A stretch of DNA of 60,000 nt from Antedon mediterranea. Lineage: Eukaryota > Echinodermata > Crinoidea > Comatulida > Antedonidae. The notes under the pieces are model-generated. The model searched no databases, had not been told where the DNA came from, and saw only the letters and a list, made by a program, of their open reading frames with translations. Made by a program: the position numbers and the translations under genes. Of the stretch, positions 10,601 to 22,272 are shown in pieces (position 1 is the stretch's first letter; every line of letters starts with the position of its first letter). The DNA is taken from contig NC_092672.1 of NCBI RefSeq assembly GCF_964355755.1, positions 36,268,501 to 36,328,500 on the forward strand. The letters are read 5' to 3'.

Positions 10601-11598
10601 GAAACAATAGAGAAAGATCAACTAAAACATGGTATGGGGCCCATTGCATGTTCAATGGATTTGGTGCTGAAAGAAAATCGAGTAGACCGAAGAGCATACC
10701 ACGGCAAGGCTTTCAATGGCAATCACGTCCATAAATGTTGTAAGGTAAATTGCACATTTAATATCTAAACAATTTTATTGTTTAACATACTTTTATGTAA
10801 TTTGATAATTTAACCTATTATTTTATTACAGATAAACATCATTGCAAAACTTATGGATAAATTCAAAGAAACACTTGAGAGTCAGAGTATGGATATACCA
10901 ATCAAACATGCACAAGCATTGACAATTCAGGCAAAGGGAATTGATGCCAAATTCACTCCACTTTTCCATAAATTTTCGGCAGTGGAACAAAAAATTAATC
11001 ATACCCGGCCAGTTACCGACTATGAAATAAATGAAATTGGTAAGCAGAATATTATACATTTCATTTAGATATTTCATTAAAATATGTAAATTATAAAAAA
11101 CACAATATATTTTTTTTTTGATAGACAACGACATCAAGGATTTTTTTATAGAGTACAGGAAATATGGTTATAACATCTCACCTAAACTGCACATGTTGGA
11201 GGTGCATGTTGTACCAACCCTTCGAAGATGGCATGTTGGACTAGGCTTGCTCAGTGAGCAAGGTGGCGAGCAAATTCATGCAGCATTCAATCGACAGAGC
11301 CGCAACGTCCATGGCGTCAATTCAGAAGGCAAGAAAATGAAATCCATAATGAAAAATCACATGGTGTACACAGTCCCCGAAATCCATCACAGAATAGTTC
11401 CACCTAAAAAAAGAAAACACAGTAAGTATAATGAAGAATGAAACTCTAATTAGACATCTAAATATGTTTTTGAATTATTTTTATTCTCATTTTCTATTTC
11501 TATTATTCTGGTATATGATTAATTACAGAAGTATTTGCAACAATTATTTAGTCAACAATGTTATTAATAATGTATTTATTGTAGGTACTGAAGAATGA
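7646..11598 (+). pseudogene. RAG1-like transposase: zinc-binding N-terminus, RING and DDE core; one frameshift
   Basis: Predicted exons are 7646-8466, 8572-8819, 8936-9148, 9253-9483, 9586-9662, 9753-9946, 10074-10177, 10293-10491, 10598-10744, 10832-11039, 11125-11421 and 11585-11598. All introns are short GT-AG and phases join. Total length is 2753 nt, one short of 918 codons, and the frame slips by one base near 8215-8240, so this copy is broken. Residues ~11-90 carry LCRLCGC, HPNFICATC and W.SH..SCLTC, like the RAG1 N-terminal zinc region. A RING (CKVCND..CCHTFCANC..C..C) ends in DVKSP, as in RAG1, and C/H-rich ELRCQKC follows. The core has candidate catalytic D446 (FGGDKGGGSTK), D518 (GDYDFLVRIYGL) and E859 (LLSEQGGE), a CLFC pair at 535-538, FNGNHVHK, and a coiled coil near 630-695. 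It would cut and paste the element through the CAC ends. Confidence 0.85.
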
Positions 11599-11793
11599 AG
11601 ATTCAATTGACATGGACTTGCAGACAGTAACACAATTTTTGTGTTGCAAGTATCAACAGAGAGTTTTTTGTAAATGAAGAAGCAGGGAAAATTTTCATTT
11701 CAACATTTTTTTTGCAATATTATTGATAATCAAACTGATTTTTTAGTCGAGAAACATAGTTTTGTAGTTGCATTTTTTACTACATAATTTAGC

Positions 11794-11799
11794 AATAAA
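11794..11799 (+). promoter_or_regulatory. Polyadenylation signal of the transposase gene
   Basis: AATAAA lies ~195 bp after the predicted stop, and a second hexamer follows near 11917. Either would end the transcript before the foldback insertion, so the foldback would not disrupt this gene's mRNA. Confidence 0.5.
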
Positions 11800-11929
11800 G
11801 TTGTTTTGTGAAGCTTTTTGCTATGCTACACTGGTGAAATTATTCCCTGAGAACTGCGTCAAAATTTGTCATTGTGATTAAAGAATGAGAATTTATTGTA
11901 TGTAAAAAATTTACAAATAAAATATTCTA

Positions 11930-12280
11930 TACAAGGTTTATTGATGATTTAAAAAAAATGTATGTTGCAAAAAATAAATGCAGGTTTTTAATTTATGATA
12001 TTGATAATGAAATTAAAAACCATTTTAAAAATTTAAATAACACTAAACACTCATTTATTTAATGACTGGTTATAAATTAAAGAATTATCAAGGTTTATTG
12101 ATGATTTTTGAAGAATTTATAAATGATGCAATAAGAAATGCATATTTTTATTATGATTTGAATTGTATTTAATTAAATTTAATAAGTAGCCATGTTAAAA
12201 TGTAAATAACACCAATTATTTATTGACTGGTTGAATAATATAATTGATTTTCGAAGAATTTATTGTTATATATAATGGAG
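11930..12280 (+). repeat. Imperfect ~157-bp tandem repeat in transposon 3' tail
   Basis: AAGGTTTATTGATGATTT recurs at about 11932 and 12090. Each is followed by a diverged AT-rich unit ending in AAATAACAC.AA...TTATTTA.TGACTGGTT. About two units are present. There is no coding frame. Confidence 0.6.
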
Positions 12281-12799
12281 TAAAGAAAACTTCATGGTTA
12301 TAAGTCTAGCCCTACCATTAACAATGCCTAAAGCTGGACTTATTTTATATATTATTAATTAGCCTAGGCCTACATATACTATGTATTGCCTACCTTTACT
12401 ATTTAAATGTTTTACATACTAATAATATTAATATTATTATTAGGCTTAGGCCTACAAGACAACCTAGGCTAGTACTACTAGTTGTTGTAGTAGGGCCTAC
12501 TAGTACTACTACTAGGCCTAGTACTAGCTTGGTCTATTTAGGCCTATATTATTATTCTATTTTATTAATATTATTATTATGCTGTTCAATAATGTTGATT
12601 TTTCTTCTACTAGAATAGGCCTAATTAACAAATAAAAAAAAAATTAGGCCTACAGTAATAATATAGTGCTTTCCTTATTTATTTACATACACACGTGTAG
12701 CTAGGCCTAGATAATAGTGCAAGATCTGAAAGCGAAACGTCGTGAAATGATCAATTCTCGGGCGCGCATACGCGCTAGGCCCACTACACGGTATACACT
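12281..12799. other. AT-rich 3' tail with dense AGGCCTA words
   Basis: Noncoding DNA of the RAG1-like transposon up to the foldback insertion. AGGCCTA and its variants occur many times between 12360 and 12715, together with CTA/TAG-rich runs such as TAGTACTACTACTAGG. No gene or terminal repeat was seen. Confidence 0.5.
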
Positions 12800-12808
12800 C
12801 TTCCCAGG
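12800..12808. repeat. 9-bp target-site duplication CTTCCCAGG (left)
   Basis: CTTCCCAGG abuts the left terminal repeat (AGCGCCGTGAAG, 12809) and is repeated at 30237-30245 directly after the right terminal repeat. Duplications of 9-10 bp are typical of Mutator-like elements; sea-urchin TU foldback elements are reported with 8 bp. Confidence 0.85.
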
Positions 12809-13115
12809 AGCGCCGTGAAGTTGGTTACTTATTCCTTATTCGACATTCGTCGATGGAAGTTGGTTCCTTATTCGACGTTCGACATTCGCTAGGCTAGGCC
12901 AAAATTTCGAAAATGATAATTTCCCAGCGGTAAATATGCCGTGCGCCACCAACCAATCTCCTGCTGTTACTTATTCCCTATTCGACATTCATTAGTGAAG
13001 TTGGTTCCTTATTCGACGTTCGCTAGGCCGCGGCCGACCGGCTGGCCCAAATTCGTACCAAAGTAGACCTAGTCTAGATGTACCTATTTTATCACAGATT
13101 TACATTTTTTAGTTC
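12809..13115. repeat. Left outer terminal-repeat domain of the foldback element
   Basis: Complex sequence with short internal repeats GAAGTTGGTT, CTTATTC and TTCGACGTTCG occurring twice or more, then a single-copy part up to the first satellite monomer. It matches 29925-30236 in inverted orientation at about 99 percent. It is the likely transposase recognition region. Confidence 0.85.
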
Positions 13116-16100
13116 CGATATTACGACCATACCAACGCCTCGGGCCAGGTTCACAATAGTATAGATTGACGTAGTATGGTCCTGGAATTCCAGAAATGTG
13201 CCACTTGCCCGGACCCAGATCGGGCAAGTACGGATTTTAAAGCAATTTAAAATGCGTATTTTTAGCATTAATTTAGTAAACACCACTTTTAAAGTGGCCA
13301 TATGACCACACACCGACGCCTCGCGTCGGGTACACAATAGTATAGATTGACGTAGTATGGTCCTGGCATTCCAGAAATGTGCCACTTGCCCCGGCCCAGT
13401 GCGGGCAAGTATGGATTTTAAAGCAATTTCAAATGCGTATTTTTAGTGTTATTTTACTAAGTATTAATAGCACCACTTTTAAAGTGGCAATATGACCACA
13501 CCCCGACGCCTCGGGCCGGGTTCACAATAGTATGGATTGACATAGAAAGGTCCAGACTTTCTAGAAATGTGCCACTTGCCCCGGCCCAGTGCGGGCAAGT
13601 ACGTGTTTTAAAGCAATTTAAAATGCGTATTTTTAGTGTTATTTTACTAAGTATTAATAGCACCACTTTTAAAGTGGCCATCTGACCACACCCCGACGCC
13701 TCGGGCCGGGTACACAATAATATAGATTGACGTAGTATGGTCCTGGCATTCCAGAAATGTGCCACTTGCCCCGGCCCAGTGCGGGCAAGTACGTGTTTAA
13801 AAGCAATTTTAAATGCGTATTTTTAGCATTAATTTACTAAGAATTAATAGCACCACTTTTAAAGTGGCCATATGACCACACCCCAACGCCTCGGGCCGGG
13901 AACACAATAGTATAGATTGACGTAGAATGGTCCTGGCATTCCAGAAATGTGCCACTTGCCCCGGCCCAGTGCGGGCAAGTACGTATTTTAAAGCAATTTT
14001 AAATGCGTATTTTTAGCATTAATTTAGTAAACACCACTTTTAAAGTGGCCATATGACCACACCCCGACGCCTCGGGCCGGGTACACAATAGTATAGATTG
14101 ACTTAGTATGGTCCTGGCTTTCCAGAAATGTGCCACTTGCCCCGGCCCAGTACGGGCAAGTACGACGTGTTTAAAAGCAATTTCAAATGCGTATTTTTAG
14201 CATTAATTTACTAAGAATTAATAGCACCACATTTAAAGTGGCCATATGACCACACCCCGACGCCTCGGGCCGGGAACACAATAGTATAGATTAACGTAGT
14301 ATGGTCCTGGCATTCCAGAAATATGCCACTTGCCCCGGCCCAGTGCGGGCAAGTACGGATTTTAAATCAATTTAAAATGCGTATTTTTAGCATTAATTTA
14401 GTAAACACCACTTTTAAAGTGGCCATATGACCACACCCCGACGCCTCGGGCCGGGTACACAATAGTATAGATTGACGTAGTATGGTCCTGGCTTTCCAGA
14501 AATGTGCCACTTGCCCCGGCCCAGTGCGGGCAAGTACGGATTTTAAAGCAATTTAAAATGCGTGTTTTTAGTGTTATTTTACTAAGTATTAATAGCACCA
14601 CTTTTAAAGTGGCAATATGACCACACCCCGACGCCTCGGGCCGGATTCACAATAGTATGGATTGACGTAGAATGGTCCGGACATTCCAGAAATGTGCCAC
14701 TTGCCCCGGCCCAATGCGGGCAAGTACGTGTTTTAAAGCAATTTAAAATGCGTATTTTTAGTGTTTTATTTTACTAAGTATTAATAGCACCACTTTTAAA
14801 GTGGCCATATCACCACACCCCGACGCCTCGGGCCGGGTACACAATAATATAGATTGACGTAGTATGGTCCTGGCATTCCAGAAATGTGCCACTTGCCCCG
14901 GCCCAGTGCGGGCAAGTACGGGTTTTAAAGCAATTTAAAATGCGTATTTTTAGTGTTATTTTACTAAGTATTAATAGCACCACTTTTAAAGTGGCAATAT
15001 GACCACACCCCGACGTCTCGGGCCGGGTACACAATAGTATAGATTGACGTAGTATGGTCCTGGCTTTCCAGAAATGTGCCACTTGCCCCGGCCCAGTGCG
15101 GGCGAGTACGGATTTTAAAGCAATTTAAAATGCGTATTTTTAGCATTAATTTAGTAAACACCACTTTTAAAGTGGCCATATGACCACACCCCGACGCCTC
15201 GGACCGGGTACACAATAGTATAGATTGACGTAGTATGGTCCTGGCATTCCAGAAATGTGCTACTTGCCCCGGCCCAGTGTGGGCAAGTACGGGTTTTAAA
15301 GCAATTTAAAATGCCTATTTTTAGCAAAAATTTACTAAGAATTAATAGCACCACTTTTAAAGTGGCCATATGACCACACCCCGACGCCTCGGGTCGGGTT
15401 CACAATAGTATAGATTGATGTAGAATAGTCCTGGAATTCCAGAAATGTGCCACTTGCCCCGGCCCAGTGCGGGCAAGTAAGTGTTTAAAAGCAATTTCAA
15501 ATGCGTAATTTTAGCATTAATTTACTAAGAATTAATAGCACCACATTTAAAGTGGACATATGACCACACCCCGACGCCTCGGGTCGGGTTCACAATAGTA
15601 TAGATTGATGTAGAATAGTCCTGGCATTCCATAAATGTGCCACTTGCCCCGGCCCAGTGCGGGCAAGTAAGTGTTTAAAAGCAATTTCAAATGCGTATTT
15701 TTAGCATTAATTTACTAAGAATTAATAGCACCACATTTAAAGTGGCCATATGACCACACCCCGACGCCTCGGGCCGGGAACACAATAGTATAGATTGACG
15801 TAGTATGGTCCTGGCATTCCAGAAATATGCCACTTGCCCCGGCCCAGTGCGAGCAAGTACGGATTTTAAAGCAATTTAAAATGCGTATTTTTAGCATTAA
15901 TTTAGTAAACACCACTTTTAAAGTGGCCATATGACCACACCACCCCGACGCCTCGGGCCGGGTACACAATAGTATAGATTGACGTAGTATGGTCCTGGCT
16001 TTCCAGAAATGTGCCACTTGCCCCGGCCCAGTGCGGGCAAGTATGGATTTTAAAGCAATTTAAAATGCGTATTTTTAGTGTTATTTTACTAAGTATTAAT

Positions 16101-19100
16101 AGCACCACTTTTAAAGTGGCAATATGACCACACCCCGACGCCTCGGGCCGGGTTCACAATAGTATGGATTGACGTAGAAAGATCCAGACTTTCTAGAAAT
16201 GTGCCACTTGCCCCGGCCCAGTGCGGGCAAGTACGTGTTTTAAAGCAATTTAAAATGCGTATTTTTAGTGTTATTTTACTAAGTATTAATAACACCACTT
16301 TTAAAGTGGCCATATGACCACACCCCGACGCCTCGGGCCGGGTACACAATAATATAGATTGACGTAGTATGGTCCTGGCATTCCAGAAATGTGCCACTTG
16401 CCCCGGCCCAACGCGGGCAAGTACGTGTTTAAAAGCAATTTTAAATGCGTATTTTTAGCATTAATTTACTAAGAATTAATAGCACCACTTTTAAAGTGGC
16501 CATATGACCACACCCCAACGCCTCGGGCCGGGAACACAATAGTATAGATTGACGTAGAATGGTCCTGGCATTCCAGAAATGTGCCACTTGCCCCGGCCCA
16601 GTGCGGGCAAGTACGGATTTTAAAGCAATTTTAAATGCGTATTTTTAGCATTAATTTAGTAAACACCACTTTCAAAGTGGCCATATGACCACACCCCGAC
16701 GCCTTGGGCCGGGTACACAATAGTATAGATTGACTTAGTATGGTCCTGGCTTTCCAGAAATGTGCCACTTGCCCCGGCCCAGTGCGGGCAAGTACGACGT
16801 GTTTAAAAGCAATTTCAAATGCGTATTTTTAGCATTAATTTACTAAGAATTAATAGCACCACTTTTAAAGTGGCCATATGACCACACCCCAACGCCTCGG
16901 GCCGGGAACACAATAGTATAGATTGACGTAGAATGGTCCTGGCATTCCAGAAATGTGCCACTTGCCCCGGCCCAGTGCGGGCAAGTACGGATTTTAAAGC
17001 AATTTAAAATGCGTATTTTTAGCATTAATTTAGTAAACACCACTTTTAAAGTGGCCATATGACCACACCCCGACGCCTCGGGCCGGGTACACAATAGTAT
17101 AGATTGACTTAGTATTGTGCTGGCTTTCCAGAAATGTGCCACTTGCCCCGGCCCAGTGCGGGCAAGTACGTGTTTAAAAGCAATTTCAAATGCGTATTTT
17201 TAGCATTAATTTACTAAGAATTACCGTAATAGCACCACATTTAAAGTGGCCATATGACCACACCCCGACGCCTCGGGCCGGGAACACAATAGTATAGATT
17301 AACGTAGTATGGTCCTGGCATTCCAGAAATATGCTACTTGCCCCGGCCCAGTGCGGGCAAGTACGGATTTTAAAGCAATTTAAAATGCGTATTTTTAGCA
17401 TTAATTTAGTAAACACCACTTTTAAAGTGGCCATATGACCACACCCCGACGCCTCGGGCCGGGTACACAATAGTATAGATTGACGTAGTATGGTCCTGGC
17501 TTTCCAGAAATGTGCCACTTGCCCCGGCCCAGTGCGGGCAAGTACGGATTTTAAAGCAATTTAAAATGCGTGTTTTTAGTGTTATTTTACTAAGAATTAT
17601 ATAATAGCACCACTTTTAAAGTGGCCATATGACCACACCCCGACGCCTCGGGCCGGGTACACAATAATATAGATTGACGTAGTATGGTCCTGGCATTCCA
17701 GAAATGTGCCACTTGCCCCGGCCCAGTGCGGGTAAGTACGGGTTTTAAAGCAATTTAAAATGCGTATTTTTAGTGTTATTTTACTAAGTATTAATAGCAC
17801 CACTTTTAAAGTGGCAATATGACCACACCCCGACGTCTCGGGCCGGGTACACAATAGTATAGATTGACGTAGTATGGTCCTGGCTTTCCAGAAATGTGCC
17901 ACTTGCCCCGGCCCAGTGCGGGCGAGTACGGATTTTAAAGCAATTTAAAATGCGTATTTTTGGCATTAATTTAGTAAACACCACTTTTAAAGTGACCATA
18001 TGACCACACCCCGACGCATCGGGCCGGGTACACAATAGTATAGATTGACGTAGTATGGTCCTGGCATTCCAGAAATGTGCCACCTGCCCCGGCCCAGTGC
18101 GTGCAAGATGTACGTGTTTTAAAGCAATTTCAAATGCGTATTTTTAGCAAAAATTTACTAAGAATTAATAGCACCACTTTTAAAGTGGCCATATGACCAC
18201 ACCCCGACGCCTCGGGTCGGGTTCACAATAGTATAGATTGATGTAGAATGGTCCTGGCATTCCATAAATGTGCCACTTGCCCCGGCCCAGTGCGGGCAAG
18301 TAAGTGTTTAAAAGCAATTTCAAATGCGTATTTTTAGCATTAATTTACTAAGAATTAATAGCACCACATTTAAAGTGGCCATATGACCACACCCCGACGC
18401 CTCGGGCCGGGAACACAATAGTATAGATTGACGTAGTATGGTCCTGGCATTCCAGAAATATGCTACTGCCCCGGCCGAGTGCGGGCAAGTACGGATTTTA
18501 AAGCAATTTAAAATGCGTATTTTTAGCATTAATTTAGTAAACACCACTTTTAAAGTGGCCATATGACCACACCCCGACGCCTCAGGCCGGGTACACAATA
18601 GTATAGATTGACGTAGTATGGTCCTGACTTTCCAGAAATGTGCCACTTGCCCCGGCCCAGTGCGGGCAAGTACGTGTTTAAAAGCAATTTCAAATGCGTA
18701 TTTTTAGCATTAATTTACTAAGAATTAATAGCACCACTTTTAAAGTGGCCATATGACCACACCCCAACGCCTCGGGCCGGGAACGCAATAGTATAGATTG
18801 ACGTAGAATGGTCCTGGCATTCCAGAAATATGCCACTTGCCCCGGCCCAGTGCGGGCAAGAACGGATTTTAAAGCAATTTAAAATGCGTATTTTTAGCAT
18901 TAATTTAGTAAACACCACTTTTAAAGTGGCCATATGACCACACCCCGACGCCTCGGGCCGGGTACACAATAGTATAGATTGACGTAGTATGGTCCTGGCT
19001 TTCCAGAAATGTGCCACTTGCCCCGGCCCAGTGCGGGCAAGTACGGATTTTAAAGCAATTTTAAATGCGTATTTTTAGTGTTATTTTACTAAGTATTAAT

Positions 19101-21540
19101 AGCACCACTTTTAAAGTGGCAATATGACCACACCCCGACGCCTCGGGCCGGGTTCACAATAGTATGGATTGACGTAGAAAGGTCCAGACTTTCTAGAAAT
19201 GTGCCACTTGCCCCGGCCCAGTGCGGACAAGTACGTGTTTTAAAGCAATTTCAAATGCGTATTTTTAGCAATAATTTACTAAGAATTAATAGCACCACTT
19301 TTAAGGTGGCCATATGACCACACCCCGACGCCTCGGGCCGGGTACACAATAATATAGATTGACGTAGTATGGTCCTGGCATTCCATAAATGTGCCACTTG
19401 CCCCGGCCCAGTGCGGGCAAGTACAGGTTTTAAAGCAATTTAAAATGCGTATTTTTAGTGTTATTTTCTAAGTATTAAAAGCACCACTTTTAAAGTGGCA
19501 ATATGACCACACCCCGACGCCTCGGGCCGGGTACACAATAGTATAGATTGACGTAGTATGGTCCTGGCTTTCCAGAAATGTGCCACTTGCCCCGGCCCAG
19601 TGCGGGCAAGTACGGATTTTAAAGCAATTTAAAATGCGTATTTTTAGCATTAATTTAGTAAACACCACTTTTAAAGTGGCCATTATGACCACACCCCGAC
19701 GCCTCGGGTCGGGTTCACAATAGTATAGATTGATGTAGAATGGTCCTGGCATTCCATAAATGTGCCACTTGCCCCGGCCCAGTGCGGGCAAGTACGTGTT
19801 TAAAAGCAATTTCAAATGTGTATTTTTAGCATTAATTTACTAAGAATTAATAGCACCACATTTAAAGTGGCCATATGACCACACCCCGACGCCTCGGGTC
19901 GGGTTCACAATAGTATAGATTGATGTAGAATGGTCCTGGCATTCCATAAATGTGCCACTTGCCCCGGTCCAGTGCGGGCAAGTACGTGTTTAAAAGCAAT
20001 TTCAAATGCGTATTTTTAGCATTAATTTACTAAGAATTAATAGCACCACATTTAAAGTGGCCATAATATGACCACACCCCGGCCCCTCGGGCCGGGTACA
20101 CAATAGTATTGATTGACGTAGTATGGTCCTGGCATTCCAGAAATATACCACTTGCCCCGGCCCAGTGCGGGCAAGTACGGATTTTAAAGCAATTTAAAAT
20201 GCGTATTTTTAGCATTAATTTAGTAAACACCACTTTTAAAGTGGCCATATGACCACACCCCGACGCCTCGGACCGGGTACACAATAGTATAGATTGACGT
20301 AGTATGTTCCTGGCATTCCAGAAATGTGCTACTTGCCCCGGCCCAGTGTGGGCAAGTACGGGTTTTAAAGCAATTTAAAATGCGTTTTTTTAGCAAAAAT
20401 TTACTAAGAATTAATAGCACCACTTTTAAAGTGGCCATATGACCACACCCTGACGCCTCGGGTCGGGTTCACAATAGTATATATTGATGTAGAATAGTCC
20501 TGGCATTCCATAAATGTGCCACTTGCCCCGGCCCAGTGCGGGCAAGTAAGTGTTTAAAAGCAATTTCAAATGCGTATTTTTAGCATTAATTTACTAAGAA
20601 TTAATAGCACCACATTTAAAGTGGCCATATGACCACACCCCGACGCCTCGGGCCGGGAACACAATAGTATAGATTGACGTAGTATGGTCCTGGCATTCCA
20701 GAAATATGCCACTTGCCCCGGCCCAGTGCGAGCAACTACGGATTTTAAAGCAATTTAAAATGCGTATTTTTAGCATTAATTTAGTAAACACCACTTTTAA
20801 AGTGGCCATATGACCACACCCCGACGCCTCGGGCCGGGTACACAATAGTATAGATTGACGTAGTATGGTCCTGACATTCCAGAAATGTGCCACCTGCCCC
20901 GGCCCAGTGCGTGCAAGTACGTGTTTTAAAGCAATTTCAAATGCGTATTTTTAGCAAAAATTTACTAAGAATTAATAGCACCACTTTTAAAGTGGCCATA
21001 TGACCACACCCCGACGCCTCGGGTCGGGTTCCCAATAGTATAGATTGATGTAGAATAGTCCTGGCATTCCATAAATGTGCCACTTGCCCCGGCCCAGTGC
21101 GGGCAAGTAAGTGTTTAAAAGCAATTTCAAATGCGTATTTTTAGCATTAATTTACTAAGAATTAATAGCACCACATTTAAAGTGGCCATATGACCACACT
21201 TCGACGCCTCGGGCCGGGAACACAATAGTATAGATTGACGTAGTATGGTCCTGGCATTCCAGAAATATGCCACTTGCCCCGGCCCAGTGCGAGCAAGTAC
21301 GGATTTTAAAGCAATTGAAAATGCGTATTTTTAGCATTAATTTAGTAAACACCACTTTTAAAGTGGCCATATGACCACACCCCGACGCCTCGGGCCGGGT
21401 ACACAATAGTATAGATTGACGTAGTATGGTCCTGGCTTTCCAGAAATGTGCCACTTGCCCCGGCCCAGTGCGGGCAAGTATGGATTTTAAAGCAATTTAA
21501 AATGCGTATTTTTAGTGTTATTTTACTAAGTATGTGAAAG
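13116..21540 (-). repeat. Left satellite arm, ~45 monomers of ~187 bp
   Basis: Each monomer has CCCCGACGCCTCGGGCCGGG, a TATAGATTGACGTAG stretch, GTGCCACTTGCCCCGGCCCA, a GCAATTT.AAATGCG core and the near-palindrome CCACTTTTAAAGTGG. Two length classes occur, with TTAGTAAACACCAC (short, ~181) or TAATAGCACCAC (long, ~190). Blocks recur at higher order: the 'TGGATTGA..TAGAAAG.TCCAGACTTTCTAG' variant appears at about 13.53, 16.17 and 19.17 kb. Open frames on the minus strand (MAHFW...) are by-products of the repeat. Confidence 0.92.
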
Positions 21541-21620
21541 TGTTTATAATAAGTATTGCACGCGTTGGACCGGGGCAAGTGGAACATTTTCTGGATCATA
21601 CTACATCAATCTAACCCGGC
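21541..21620. other. Centre of inversion of the foldback element
   Basis: Monomer orientation flips here across ~70 bp of irregular sequence (AAAGTGTTTATAATAAGTAT), followed by a degenerate monomer lacking its middle. The absence of any unique loop or transposase gene makes the element an almost pure palindrome. Confidence 0.7.
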
Positions 21621-22272
21621 CCGAGGTGTGGTCATATTGCCACTTAAAATTGGTGCTATTAATACTTAGTCAAAAACACTAAAAATACGCATTTTAAATT
21701 GCTATAAAACACATACTTGCCCGCACCGGGCCGGACAAGTGACACATTTCTGAAATGCCAGGACCTTACTACGTCAATCTATACTATTGTGAACCCGGCC
21801 CGAGGCGTCGGGTGTGGTCATATTGCCAATTTAAATGTGGTGCTGTTAATTCTTAGTAAATTAATGCTAAAAATACGCATTTGAAATTGCTTTAAAATCC
21901 GTACTTGCCCGCACTGGGCCGGGGCAAGTGGCACATTTCTGGAAAGCCAGGACCATACTACGTCAATCTATACTATTGTGTTCCCGGCCAGAGGCGTCGG
22001 GTGTGATCATATGGCCACTTTAAAAGTGGTGCTATTATAATACTTAGTAAAATAACACTAAAAAGACGGATTTTAAATTGCTTTAAAACCCGTACTTGCC
22101 CGCACTGGGCCGGGGCAACTGGCACATTTCTGGAATGCCAGGACCATACTACGTCAATCTATACTATTGTGTACCCGGCCCGAGGCGTCGAAGTGTGGTC
22201 ATATGGCCACTTTAAATGTGGTGCTATTAATTCTTAGTAAATTAATGCTAAAAATACGCATTTGAAATTGCT
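21621..22272 (+). repeat. Right satellite arm, inner part (~3.5 monomers)
   Basis: The same satellite as the left arm in inverted orientation, with somewhat degenerate monomers near the centre. It ends at the LINE insertion; the last 8 bp (AAATTGCT, 22265-22272) are duplicated at 24923-24930. Confidence 0.85.

Noticed and set aside
13092-21599. Many 67-115-codon minus-strand frames beginning MAHFW..ILRQSILLCTRPEASGCGHM
   Set aside because: They are the satellite monomer read in frame. They overlap each other, start and stop at repeat boundaries and recur in every monomer; no sign of a gene.
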